DNA of 64,000 bases from Sphingobium chlorophenolicum (lineage in GTDB: Bacteria > Pseudomonadota > Alphaproteobacteria > Sphingomonadales > Sphingomonadaceae). The stretch is from NCBI RefSeq assembly GCF_000722875.1, contig NZ_JFHR01000014.1, forward strand, positions 43,076-107,075, read 5' to 3'. The position numbers and the translations under genes are program-made. This document shows positions 37,286 through 45,980 of the stretch, piece by piece; positions within the stretch are counted from its first letter, which is position 1, and every line of letters begins with the position of its first letter. Under the pieces are notes generated by a model, which saw only the letters and a list, made by a program, of their open reading frames with translations, was not told the DNA's origin and searched no databases.

Positions 37286-37377
37286 CGTCATGCTGAACTT
37301 GTTTCAGCATCCATTGTGCCTCCTGACGCTTTGGTCGCCTGGGGAGAAATGGATGCTGAAACAAGTTCAGCATGACG
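37286..37377. repeat. 30-bp perfect inverted repeat
   Basis: 37286-37315 and 37348-37377 are exact reverse complements over 30 bases, with a 32-bp loop. Each arm contains the smaller imperfect palindrome TGCTGAACTTGTTTCAGCA. It lies between the sulfotransferase gene and the export lipoprotein gene, where it can serve as a terminator. It looks like a dispersed non-coding repeat unrelated in sequence to the other families in this window. Confidence 0.85.
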
Positions 37378-37539
37378 GAGTGCGCGGAGGATGGCCTGGC
37401 TCTCCCACACTTCTCCTTCGAATCATCCCCAAAGCGTTCGGCCTCTCGCCCCTTTTTGCCTGCCGCGACCCGTTATTGCCCGTCCCTGAATCAGTCGAAG
37501 GGCTTAAACTTACGCCATATCCATCGAGAGGGGACGCAG

Positions 37540-38115
37540 ATGCGCAACCGGCTTCATCATGGCCTTTTCCTCGGCCTTTTCGCCCTGAGCACAGCCTGTT
37601 CGAGCGGGCTGTCCGGTCTCGCCAGCCTTCCGCCCGCCCCGACCGTCGCCTATCGCCTGGGCGCGGGGGATGAGGTGCGGGTGGCGATTCCCGGCCTCAG
37701 CGGGACCGATTCCGGCGACAGCAGCTACACGATCAACGATCGCGGCCAGATTTCCCTGCCGGTGCTAGGCGATATCGACGCGGGCGGCAGGACGGTCCCG
37801 GAATTGCAGGCCAGCATCGCCCAGCAATTGACCCAGCGCCAGTTGCTCAACGCGCCGACGGTCAGCGTCCAGCCGGTGAAGCTGCGCCCCTTCTATGTGC
37901 TGGGCGAGGTGAAAAGTCCCGGCGAATATCAATATCGCGCAGGCATGTCGGTGCTGGCGGCGGTGTCCGTCGCGGGCGGCTACACCTTCCGCGCCGAACA
38001 AGGCAGCGTCGCCATCACCCGCATGGTCGATGGCCGCCAGGTGGTCGGCCGGGCGGGCGAGCGCGACATGATCCAGCCCGGCGACACCGTGCGCATCTAT
38101 GAAAAGTGGTTCTGA
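37540..38115 (+). CDS. Polysaccharide export lipoprotein (Wza-like, Poly_export/SLBB)
   Basis: 191 residues. A lipoprotein signal ends at LFALSTACSSG. The Poly_export domain follows with YRLGAGDEVRVAIPGL and SYTINDRGQISLPVLGDI. One SLBB-like region (PFYVLGEVKSPGEYQYRAG and GGYTFRAEQGSVAITR) completes it. It is much shorter than E. coli Wza and lacks the extra ring domains and a terminal amphipathic helix, so export probably needs the outer-membrane barrel encoded next. The ATG at 37540 follows GAGGGGA. Its stop overlaps the next start. Confidence 0.92.
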   Translation: MRNRLHHGLFLGLFALSTACSSGLSGLASLPPAPTVAYRLGAGDEVRVAIPGLSGTDSGDSSYTINDRGQISLPVLGDIDAGGRTVPELQASIAQQLTQRQLLNAPTVSVQPVKLRPFYVLGEVKSPGEYQYRAGMSVLAAVSVAGGYTFRAEQGSVAITRMVDGRQVVGRAGERDMIQPGDTVRIYEKWF

Positions 38116-39353
38116 TGCGCCGCCCGGTTTTCGGTCCCGCTTCGGGCGGCGCGGCGGCTCTGTTGCTGATGGCGACCCCTCCCGACGCCCATGCGCAGGA
38201 TCTCGACCCGGCGACCCCCTTGCAGGGCGAGCCTGCCGCGCTGTTCGAACCGACGCCGCTCAGGCTGGGCAGCGCGACCGTCAGGATCGGCGGTAGCGCC
38301 CGGCTGGAATATGACAGCAATATCTATGCCCAGGCCTTTGGCGAGAAGGATGATTTCCGGCTTCAGGTCCGTCCCTATGTCGACCTGTTGCGCAAGGGCG
38401 GCGCACTGGAACTGACCGCCCGGGCGGAAGGGGATTTCCGCAGATATTTCCAATATGACAAGGAAGATGCGGAGGGCGGGCGCGTGTCCGCCGGGCTGAA
38501 CTGGAACCCGTCAGCCGCCGACCGGCTGACCGTCGCCGCCGGCTGGCAGCATCTCATAGAGGATCGGGGCGAGCCGGAGGGCAACACCCTGCCCAGTATC
38601 GGCCCGCGTGAACTGAATCTGGTGGATGGCGACCTGTCCTATCTGCATCAGGGTTCGCGCATCGGATTTCTGGTCAAGGCGACCGGCGCGCGGATGCGGT
38701 ACACCCGCGCCATCGATAAGGAACGCGATCTGGATGCGGTCGGCGGCCTTGCGCGGGTGATGCTGCGCGTGTCGCCGCTGATGAGCGCTTTCGTGGAGGG
38801 GGTCGCGGCGCATCGCAATTTCCGGCTGGCCCCGGCGCCGGGCCAGTTCAACCGCGATGCGTCGACCTATGGCGCGCGGATCGGCATCGCCATCGATCCG
38901 GGCGGCACGCTGCGCGGCGATGCGGCGGTGGGCGTCTATCGCCTGGACGCCAAGGACAAGCTGATCGAATCGCAAACCCGTATGTCGGTGCAGATCGCCC
39001 TGACCTACGCCCCTCGTCCGCGCACGGCGATCTCGCTGGAGGGTTTCGTCGGCAATGTCGCCACCTACCGAACCGGGGTACAGTCTCGCGAAGACATGCG
39101 CTTCCGGCTGGGGATCAAACAGGAAATCCGCCACAATCTGTCGGCCCAGTTGGGGATTCTCTACCGCCGCAGCAAATATTTCGGCGTTGATGACACCGAC
39201 CATCTCTATGGCGTCACGGGCGAGCTGGAATATGCCGTCAACCGCCGCGTCGCCATCGCGGCGACGGCGCGCTTTTCCAAACGCGACAGCAGCGTTGCGC
39301 TTGACGAATTCGACCGTTTCCGCGGGGGCCTGGAACTGCGCGTCCATTATTGA
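38115..39353 (+). CDS. Outer-membrane beta-barrel protein of the export system
   Basis: 412 residues with a signal peptide (ALLLMATPPDAHA). The rest shows alternating beta-strand patterns of an outer-membrane barrel, for example ARLEYDSNIYAQAF, RFRLGIKQEIRHNL and YGVTGELEYAVNRRVAIAAT, and ends in a Tyr typical of barrel C-termini. It resembles the BBP2-type proteins found beside Wza-like genes in sphingan and related loci. It probably forms or helps form the outer-membrane exit channel. The start overlaps the wza-like stop by one base (TGATG). Confidence 0.8.
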   Translation: MRRPVFGPASGGAAALLLMATPPDAHAQDLDPATPLQGEPAALFEPTPLRLGSATVRIGGSARLEYDSNIYAQAFGEKDDFRLQVRPYVDLLRKGGALELTARAEGDFRRYFQYDKEDAEGGRVSAGLNWNPSAADRLTVAAGWQHLIEDRGEPEGNTLPSIGPRELNLVDGDLSYLHQGSRIGFLVKATGARMRYTRAIDKERDLDAVGGLARVMLRVSPLMSAFVEGVAAHRNFRLAPAPGQFNRDASTYGARIGIAIDPGGTLRGDAAVGVYRLDAKDKLIESQTRMSVQIALTYAPRPRTAISLEGFVGNVATYRTGVQSREDMRFRLGIKQEIRHNLSAQLGILYRRSKYFGVDDTDHLYGVTGELEYAVNRRVAIAATARFSKRDSSVALDEFDRFRGGLELRVHY

Positions 39354-39463
39354 CGCCGCCATCCAAAGAGGCAGCCGCTAATCCCTTCGCGCAATGGACT
39401 TGAGCCGCCCCGGCTAGGACACTGACCGGCGTAACAGCGTGATCATACAGGAACCCCGCCGCC

Positions 39464-40600
39464 ATGCTGGTAAGAGCATCCAGGCCACCCAAAGTCGCGT
39501 TCGTCCTGCCGGGATTGGGCGCCGGGGGGTCGGAACATATCGTCAGCCTGCTCTGCAACCATTTCGCGGCGCAGGGTTGGGCGATCAGCCTGATCGTGTT
39601 CGAGGAGCCGTCTGTCCCCTCCTATTACGCCTATCGTCCGGAGGTGCGGATCATCCGGCTGGGCATGAAATCGCGCCGCCGCGCCGCGCCCGCCGGGATG
39701 CTGGCGATGCTGCGGCGACAGCGGTTGCTGAGCCGGACGCTGGAGGAAGTCCGGCCCGAACTGGTCGTGAGCTTCCTGACGCGCACCAATATCCTGTCGC
39801 TTCTCGCCGCCCGGCCGCTGGGCATTCCGGTGATCGTGTCGGAACGCAACAATCCCGCGCTGCAAATGGTGGGACCGGTGTGGAGCAGGCTACGGCGGAT
39901 GACCTACCCGCGCGCGGCCGGCCTGATCACCATGACGCAGGGGGCGATGGACTGGTTCAGGGCAACGATGGACGTGAAGGGCTGGGTGATCCCCAATCCC
40001 GTGCCGCCCGCCGCTCTGGGCGGGGATCGCCGCGTCGGAGGTCGTACCATCGGCGCGGTCGGGCGGCTGGTGCCGCAAAAGGGTTTCGACCTGCTGCTTG
40101 ACTCCTTCGCCCAAGTGGCGGCGCGCATCCCCGACTGGACCCTGACGATCTGGGGCGAGGGGCCGGAACGCAAGGCGCTGGAGGGGCAATGCGCGCGCCT
40201 TGGCTTGACGGATCGGGTCAGCCTGCCCGGCGTGACGGAAAAGCCGGGCGAATGGATTGCCCGCACGGACATCTTCATCCTCTCGTCCCGTTTCGAGGGC
40301 TGGGGCATCGTCGTCGGCGAAGCGATGGGCGCGGGATTGCCGGTGATCTCCTTCGATTGCCAATGGGGTCCGGCGGAAATGATCGAACATGGCAAGAGCG
40401 GCCTGCTGGTGCCCAATGGTGACGCGGCGGCGCTGGGCGAAGCGATCGTCTCCCTCTGCGCCGATGAAGCGCGGCGCGAAGCCCTGGGCGCGGCGGCACG
40501 GGAACGCATGGCGCAATTCGGCCATGATCAGGTGCTCGCCCAGTGGCAGTCGGTCGTCACCAGCCTTCTCGACCGTCATCGCGTGAGGGCCGGAATATGA
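39464..40600 (+). CDS. Glycosyltransferase family 4
   Basis: 378 residues of the GT4 type. VAFVLPGLGAGGSEHIVSLL at the N-terminus, IGAVGRLVPQKGFDLLLDSF and ILSSRFEGWGIVVGEAMGAG mark the acceptor and donor sites. It opens the plus-strand operon 39464-45148, whose members overlap each other by a few bases. The last codon overlaps the start of a sulfotransferase gene (ATGA), so glycosyl transfer and sulfation are probably coordinated. Confidence 0.9.
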   Translation: MLVRASRPPKVAFVLPGLGAGGSEHIVSLLCNHFAAQGWAISLIVFEEPSVPSYYAYRPEVRIIRLGMKSRRRAAPAGMLAMLRRQRLLSRTLEEVRPELVVSFLTRTNILSLLAARPLGIPVIVSERNNPALQMVGPVWSRLRRMTYPRAAGLITMTQGAMDWFRATMDVKGWVIPNPVPPAALGGDRRVGGRTIGAVGRLVPQKGFDLLLDSFAQVAARIPDWTLTIWGEGPERKALEGQCARLGLTDRVSLPGVTEKPGEWIARTDIFILSSRFEGWGIVVGEAMGAGLPVISFDCQWGPAEMIEHGKSGLLVPNGDAAALGEAIVSLCADEARREALGAAARERMAQFGHDQVLAQWQSVVTSLLDRHRVRAGI

Positions 40601-41454
40601 ACATGATGTCGCTCAAGGGCTTTGCGCGGGCGATGCGGCGACGGCTGCGGGACGAACCGCATCTGCGGCTGGCGGCGGCGCGGGCCGACGCTTTCCTCGT
40701 CTCTTATCCCAAGAGCGGGCGAACCTGGCTGCGCTATCTGCTGTCCTGCTATTTCGCCGAGAGCGCCGGCCTGGGTTTCGAACCCGACCTCACGAGCACC
40801 TTCCGCATCCTGCCCAATTTCGACCGCGATCCCGTGCGCGGCATCGACGCCTTTGTCGGGCGCGGCGGCGATGGGGAACTGCCCTTGGTGCTGGTCAGCC
40901 ATCTCCCTTTCCGAGAGCGGCTGTTCCGCGACCGGCCGGTCTTGTTCCTCGTCCGCGATCCCCGCGACGTGATCGTGTCCGCCTATTTCCACGCGACCCG
41001 GCACAAGAAGAGCTTTTCCGGCGACATGGCCGCTTTCCTGGACGAACCCAAATATGGAATGGCCGCGCTGACCGACTATCTGAACGGCTGGGCGGCGGGG
41101 CTGGAGGGGCGGCCGCATCACCTGATCAGCTATGAACAAATGCTTGGCCAACCGATGCCGACCGTCGCCGCCATCCTCGCCTTTCTGGGCGTGGAGCCGC
41201 AGCCCGCAATCCTCGCCCGCGCCGTCGCCGCCGCGCAGTTCGACCGGATGCGTGACAAGGAACGCGATGGCGGCATTCCCGGCCATGATTATGACCGCAA
41301 CGACGACCAGAGCCTGCGCATGCGCAGCGGCAAGGCGGGCGGCTTCGGCGCGTGGCTCAGCCCCGATCAGGCCGATCTGGTGCTGGAACGCTGCCGCGCC
41401 GACCTGTCGCCACGCGCCCTGTCTCTGCTGGCCGCCACCGGCGTGGATCTGTGA
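40597..41454 (+). CDS. Sulfotransferase domain protein (third of three)
   Basis: 285 residues. The PAPS loop is FLVSYPKSGRTWLRYLL, and the second signature FLVRDPRDVIVSAYFHATRH is very close to the classical Sulfotransfer_1 consensus. Near the end, MRDKERDGGIPG resembles the conserved segment preceding the GxxG region of that family. It differs clearly from the other two sulfotransferases in the locus, so they are separate enzymes and not recent duplicates. It is co-transcribed with the flanking GT4 genes. Confidence 0.9.
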   Translation: MNMMSLKGFARAMRRRLRDEPHLRLAAARADAFLVSYPKSGRTWLRYLLSCYFAESAGLGFEPDLTSTFRILPNFDRDPVRGIDAFVGRGGDGELPLVLVSHLPFRERLFRDRPVLFLVRDPRDVIVSAYFHATRHKKSFSGDMAAFLDEPKYGMAALTDYLNGWAAGLEGRPHHLISYEQMLGQPMPTVAAILAFLGVEPQPAILARAVAAAQFDRMRDKERDGGIPGHDYDRNDDQSLRMRSGKAGGFGAWLSPDQADLVLERCRADLSPRALSLLAATGVDL

Positions 41455-41455
41455 C

Positions 41456-42592
41456 ATGCGCATCTGCTCCATCATCACCAGCTTCACCTCCGGCGGAGCG
41501 GAAATGCTGGTCTGCAATCTGGCCGAAGCCTTTGCAGGCGGGGGGCATGAAGCGGCCGTCATCGCGCTCAGCGACGCCGCGCAGGTGGGCAATGCGTCCG
41601 ATACCGAAGCGGCGATGATGGCGCGGGTACGGGCGGGCGGCGCGAAAGCTCTTTCCCTGGGCCTCGCCAACCGCAACGACTGGCTGGGCGGGGCGCTGGC
41701 CTTGCGCCGGGCGCTGCGGGATATCCGGCCGGATGTGATCCATGCCCACAGCGCTCGCGCCCTGTTTCCTCTTGCGCTCGCCATGCCCGGCGTGCCGGTG
41801 GTGCTGACCCATCATAACAGCCGCCTGTCCTTCCCCCCGGCGGCGTTCGCGCTCTTCAACCGCATCGTCGACAGCTATGTCGCGATCAGCGACCAGTGCC
41901 AGGTGCTGCTGCGCGGCCATGCGCGCAAGCCCATCCGCATGATCCTGAATGCGGCCAGCGACCGGTTCCAGGCGCAGGAGCCGCGCATGGCGGCCCGGCG
42001 CGATCCCATGATCCTCGCCGTCGGCACGGTGTCGGCGCAGAAGGACTATCCGACCCTGCTGCGCGCCGCCCGCCCCTTGACCGAAGCACTGGCGGCGCAA
42101 GGCCGCAGCGCTCGCATCTGCATCGCGGGCGGAGGACCGGAATTCGTCCAACTCCGGACACAAGCCGTGGACGAACCCGTCGAGCTGCTGGGTGCGCGCA
42201 ACGATGTCGACGCGCTGATGCGGCAGGCCGACCTGTTCGTGAACTGCTCCCTCTGGGAGGGGTTTCCCATCGCGATGATCGAGGCGGCGATGAGCGGCCT
42301 GCCCATCGTCGCGACCGCCGTGGCGGGCAATCGCGAAATGGTGACGCCGGGCGTCAACGGCGCGCTCGTCCCGCCATCCGACCCCGCCGCGCTGGCGCAA
42401 GCGATGCTGGACACATTGAGCGACGATGCCCGCTATTCCGCGCTGTCGCAGGGCGCTCTGCAAGCCGCCCGGCGCTTCTCCATCGAAGGCTGCGCGGCGG
42501 CGCATCTCGACCTCTACCGGCAGTTGATCGATGCCCGCCGCCCGCATCTCTCCGCGCCTCCCCTGACCCGCCCGGTGTCGCCATGCGAATAG
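41456..42592 (+). CDS. Glycosyltransferase family 4
   Basis: 378 residues. The N-terminal IITSFTSGGAEMLVCNLAEA, the middle VIHAHSARALFPLA and the C-terminal MILAVGTVSAQKDYPTLLRA and NCSLWEGFPIAMIEAAMSGL are GT4 features. It starts one base after the sulfotransferase stop. Its 3' end overlaps the metallophosphoesterase gene by ten bases. Donor and acceptor are unknown. Confidence 0.9.
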   Translation: MRICSIITSFTSGGAEMLVCNLAEAFAGGGHEAAVIALSDAAQVGNASDTEAAMMARVRAGGAKALSLGLANRNDWLGGALALRRALRDIRPDVIHAHSARALFPLALAMPGVPVVLTHHNSRLSFPPAAFALFNRIVDSYVAISDQCQVLLRGHARKPIRMILNAASDRFQAQEPRMAARRDPMILAVGTVSAQKDYPTLLRAARPLTEALAAQGRSARICIAGGGPEFVQLRTQAVDEPVELLGARNDVDALMRQADLFVNCSLWEGFPIAMIEAAMSGLPIVATAVAGNREMVTPGVNGALVPPSDPAALAQAMLDTLSDDARYSALSQGALQAARRFSIEGCAAAHLDLYRQLIDARRPHLSAPPLTRPVSPCE

Positions 42593-43299
42593 CGGTGTTG
42601 ACCGATATCCATGCCGCCAGCGAGCCGTTGCAACTCGCGCTCACCGCTGCGCGGCGGGAGGGGTTCGACCGGATGCTGATCCTGGGTGACCTGCTCACCT
42701 ATGGCGTGCAGCCGCTGGAGACGCTGGAACTGGTGCAGGGCGCGGCGGCGCGCGACGGGGCGATCCTGATCAGCGGCAATCACGACCTGCTCTATCAGGG
42801 ATCGGCCGCTGCGGACGCCTATCGCGCCGACCTGCCAGACTGGCTGCGGGAGAGCGTGGACTGGACCGACGCCCATATCCCGCCCGGCTGCATGAAGGCG
42901 TTCGACTGGCGCGAAAGCTGGACGCAGGGGCCGCTGTTCGCCGCCCATGCCAACCCCTTCGATTTCGGCGACTGGCGCTATATCCGTTCGGCGCGGGAGG
43001 CGGAGGAAGCCGCCGCCACGGTCGCGGCGCGGGGTTTTCTCTACGGCTTGTTCGGCCATGTCCACCGGCATCGCCGCTATGACTGCCGGGCGGCCACCAT
43101 CTTCACCCTCGCCTCGCTCGGCCAGCCCCGCGACGACCGGGACCGCATGCCGAAATGGGCAATGATCGAGATCAGGGGGGAGCTTGTGACCATCGAAACC
43201 CGCGATATCGATTTCGATCCGGAGGACCAGATGCACGCGATCCGCGCCACCACCCTGTCCGCCCCCACGCAGGAGCGGCTCTGCCGGTTCTTCGCATGA
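42583..43299 (+). CDS. Calcineurin-like metallophosphoesterase
   Basis: 238 residues with the full set of family motifs: TDIHA (D-x-H), LGDLLTYG (GD), SGNHDLL (GNHD) and FGHVHRH (GHxH). The metal pair cleaves phosphomonoesters or phosphodiesters. In this position a likely substrate is a sugar-linked phosphate or the PAP by-product of sulfotransferases, but that is speculation. The start is the ATG at 42583 inside the end of the preceding GT. The following ATP-grasp gene overlaps by four bases. Confidence 0.88.
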   Translation: MRIAVLTDIHAASEPLQLALTAARREGFDRMLILGDLLTYGVQPLETLELVQGAAARDGAILISGNHDLLYQGSAAADAYRADLPDWLRESVDWTDAHIPPGCMKAFDWRESWTQGPLFAAHANPFDFGDWRYIRSAREAEEAAATVAARGFLYGLFGHVHRHRRYDCRAATIFTLASLGQPRDDRDRMPKWAMIEIRGELVTIETRDIDFDPEDQMHAIRATTLSAPTQERLCRFFA

Positions 43300-44279
43300 A
43301 GATTTTCGTTACCGGAGCGGGCGCGGTGCTGGGGCAGGGCATTATCAAGTCGCTGCGGCAATCGGCGCTGGATTGCCGGGTGATCGCCGCCGATCCCAAT
43401 CCGCTTTCCTCCGGCCTTTACTGGGCGGACGGGGCCTATCGCCTGCCCTTCGCCGATGACCCGGCCTTTGGCGACCGCATCCATCAACTGCTGGACCAGG
43501 AACGGCCGGACGTGGTGCTGGTCGGAACCGATGTCGAACTGTCCTGGTTCGCCGCCGAACGCCACCGGCTGGAGGCGCTGTTCGGGACGCATGTGCTGGT
43601 CAGCGATCCTCGCGTCGTCGCCATCGCCGACGACAAGCTGGAAACGGCGCGCTTCTTCGAAAGCGTCGGCCTGCCTCACCCTGCCTCCGCCGCTGGCGAG
43701 GATGAGGAAGCGGTCGAAGCGCTGATCACCAAGGTCGGCTTTCCGCTGGTGGTGAAGCCCCGGATCGGCGCGCGCTCGGTCGGCGTGTCGGTGGTGCATG
43801 ACCGCGCCGGACTGGCATCTGCGCTGGAGGGACGCGGCGGGCTTGTCGTGCAGCAATGCGTGGGCAGCGCCGATTGCGAATATACCGCGTCCACCCTCGT
43901 CTTCGATGGCGAGGTGCAGGCGTCCATCGTGATGCGCCGCGACCTGCGCGACGGAAACACCTATCGCGCCTATGTTGGCGACTATCCGGAACTGAACGAT
44001 CAGGTGCGGACGCTGGGCCGGGCGCTGCAACCCCATGGCCCCGCCAATTTCCAGTTCCGCACCGACGCCGACGGCACCCCCCGCGTGTTCGAGATCAACG
44101 CCCGCTTTTCCGGCACGACGCCGCTGCGCGCCATGGCGGGCTTCAACGAGGTGGAGATGTGCGTGCGGAAATTGCTGCACGGCACGCCGATCGTCCAGCC
44201 GCCGGTCCGTCCGGGGGTCATATTGCGCTATCTGGACGAGATGTTCGTGCCGCATGAGCGCATCGACGCGGTGCAATGA
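43296..44279 (+). CDS. ATP-grasp ligase (carbamoyl-phosphate-synthase-like / PylC-like)
   Basis: 327 residues. The N-terminal Rossmann-like lobe begins KIFVTGAGAVLGQGIIKSL. The ATP-grasp core has FPLVVKPRIGARSVGVSVV and, at the metal site, PRVFEINARFSGTTPLRAMA. Stand-alone ATP-grasp proteins of this kind join a carboxylate to an amine or similar nucleophile. In a polysaccharide operon it may attach an amino acid or other acid to an amino sugar. The true substrate is unknown. Confidence 0.85.
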   Translation: MKIFVTGAGAVLGQGIIKSLRQSALDCRVIAADPNPLSSGLYWADGAYRLPFADDPAFGDRIHQLLDQERPDVVLVGTDVELSWFAAERHRLEALFGTHVLVSDPRVVAIADDKLETARFFESVGLPHPASAAGEDEEAVEALITKVGFPLVVKPRIGARSVGVSVVHDRAGLASALEGRGGLVVQQCVGSADCEYTASTLVFDGEVQASIVMRRDLRDGNTYRAYVGDYPELNDQVRTLGRALQPHGPANFQFRTDADGTPRVFEINARFSGTTPLRAMAGFNEVEMCVRKLLHGTPIVQPPVRPGVILRYLDEMFVPHERIDAVQ

Positions 44280-45148
44280 GCGGGTCGTTCCCCCTGCTCG
44301 CCCTGACCGGCGGTTCGGGCTTTGTCGGCCGCGCTTTCGCGCCCATGGCGCGCCGGGCAGGCTGGCGCATCCGCCATCTCGGCCGCCGCCCGCCGCCCGA
44401 TGCCGATCCGGCGGACGAATGGGCGTTTCTCGATCTGTCGGCGGTGGAGGATGTAGACCTTTCCGGCTGCGCGGCGCTGGTGCATCTCGCTGCCCATATC
44501 CCCGCCCATCATGGCGACCCCGCCGAAGCGGAACGCTGCTGGCGGATCAACGCGCTCGGCACGCTGAAACTGGTCGATGCGGCGATCAGGACGGGCGTGC
44601 GGCGGATCATGCAGGTGAGCAGCGCCAACGCCTATGCGCCGACTCCGGAATCGCCGGACGAACATGCGCCCCTCTTTCCGGGCAGCAGAGGCTATTATCT
44701 CGGTTCGAAGGTCTGTCAGGAAATCTATGCGGCGGATCGTTGTCGGGGGGAACATGTGCTGCTCCAGACGCTGCGGCTGGCGTCGGTCTATGGGCCGGGC
44801 CAGCAGAGCGGCGCGCTGGCCGTGATGGCGCAGGCAGCCGCCAGCGGTGGGCCGATCCGCGTGCATGGCAGCGGCGGGTTCGGGGCCGATCTCGTCCATG
44901 TGGACGATGTGGCGCGGGCCATGCTGCTGCTGCTGGGCAGCGAGAATGCGGGGGCTTTCAATGTCGGCAGCGGCGTTCGCACGACGATTGCGGAACTGGC
45001 GACCTTGCTGGCGGAGCAAACGGGCGCGCCGGTCGTGCATGATGACGGTGTGGGCAAGGAGGATTGGGGCTTCCCCGCCCTCAATATCGATCGACTGCGG
45101 GCATTGGGATGTCAGCCGACGCGCTTGGCTGACGGCTTGAAACTGTAG
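44276..45148 (+). CDS. NAD-dependent epimerase/dehydratase (extended SDR)
   Basis: 290 residues. The cofactor motif is LTGGSGFVGRAF (GxxGxxG). The catalytic region SSANAYAP then YYLGSKVCQE gives the Ser and Tyr-x-x-x-Lys triad. VYGPGQQSGALAVM and DLVHVDDVARAM are typical of sugar-nucleotide epimerases. It likely interconverts or reduces a sugar nucleotide used by the glycosyltransferases of this operon. The start overlaps the ATP-grasp stop by four bases. It is the last gene of the polysaccharide locus and is followed by repeat copy E. Confidence 0.88.
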   Translation: MSGSFPLLALTGGSGFVGRAFAPMARRAGWRIRHLGRRPPPDADPADEWAFLDLSAVEDVDLSGCAALVHLAAHIPAHHGDPAEAERCWRINALGTLKLVDAAIRTGVRRIMQVSSANAYAPTPESPDEHAPLFPGSRGYYLGSKVCQEIYAADRCRGEHVLLQTLRLASVYGPGQQSGALAVMAQAAASGGPIRVHGSGGFGADLVHVDDVARAMLLLLGSENAGAFNVGSGVRTTIAELATLLAEQTGAPVVHDDGVGKEDWGFPALNIDRLRALGCQPTRLADGLKL

Positions 45149-45164
45149 GAGCGGCGCTGTGCCT

Positions 45165-45300
45165 AAAATCCTCCCTACGCGAAGCGTGGGGAGGGGGACC
45201 GCGCGAAGCGTGGTGGAGGGGAAATTCGGAGGTCATGCCCCATTCCCCTCCGTCGACGCTACGCGCCGCCACCTCCCCATCTCCCGATGGGGAGGAATAG
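45165..45300. repeat. Composite palindromic repeat, copy E
   Basis: 136 bp with the same outer modules as copies B and C (AAAATCCTCCCTACGCG at one end, GGGGAGGAATAGGAG at the other) and inner GGGGAGGGGGACCGC and TGGTGGAGGGGAAATTC. The descending half differs: TTCCCCTCCGTCGACGC replaces the CCACCAGCC module. It lies between convergent genes. Confidence 0.8.
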
Positions 45301-45320
45301 GAGAGGTCAGCCTACAGCCT

Positions 45321-45839
45321 CTAGCTCCCGTTCGGCCCGCCGGTGTTGCTGCCGCCGCCGCCGCCGCCACCGCCCATGCCACCGGCGCCGACCGCGCCGA
45401 TATTGCCGAAAATCTCGTCGAACAGGCTGCGATGGCGGCCCAGCGTCGGCGTCTTGTCGCCCGAAGGGGAAATCTTCGCCACCTGCTCCAGCCCCATGCG
45501 GTCCACCGCCACGACATTGCCCGCCGCGTCGAAGCGGACATGCAGCACCGTCTGCGCCACCGGCTTAGGATTGGAAAAGGCCAGCGCGCGCATGTCGCGC
45601 GACACATAATACCAGTCCTGATCGCCGAACTGCGCGACGAAGCTGGGTCGACCCAGCGTGCCTTCCACCGATGCGCGGTTGTCGATGCCCGGCTGCACCG
45701 AATCGACCAGCAGCTTGTCGACCTGATAGCCCTGATGGGTGCGGATGCGCGCGCAACCCGACGCGCCCAGCAGCAGCGCGCAAAGGCCCGCGCCAAGCAG
45801 GATCCGCCCGCTGCGGGATTGGCGGCTGAACTGGCGCAT
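45321..45839 (-). CDS. bamE: Outer membrane assembly lipoprotein SmpA/OmlA (BamE)
   Basis: 172 residues. Lipoprotein signal ending LCALLLGASGC. The mature part has the BamE fold pattern: GYQVDKLLVDSVQPG, TLGRPSFVAQFGDQDWYYVS and VLHVRFDAAGNVVAVD. It is a non-essential part of the BAM complex. The tail is rich in glycine (GGMGGGGGGGG), an extension beyond the usual BamE length. The ATG at 45839 has AGGAG eight bases upstream. It is divergent from the chaperone gene. Confidence 0.9.
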   Translation of the reverse strand: MRQFSRQSRSGRILLGAGLCALLLGASGCARIRTHQGYQVDKLLVDSVQPGIDNRASVEGTLGRPSFVAQFGDQDWYYVSRDMRALAFSNPKPVAQTVLHVRFDAAGNVVAVDRMGLEQVAKISPSGDKTPTLGRHRSLFDEIFGNIGAVGAGGMGGGGGGGGSNTGGPNGS

Positions 45840-45980
45840 GAACTTCTCCTGCGGGGGCACGCCCCGGACCTTGTCGAAAAACAAAGCCGCCATTGCATCG
45901 GGCGGCTGGCCGATCAATATGGAAATGCGTGGGCCTCGGCAAGGGGCCGCCTTTCGGTTCAGCCAGGAAACTATTTCGTC

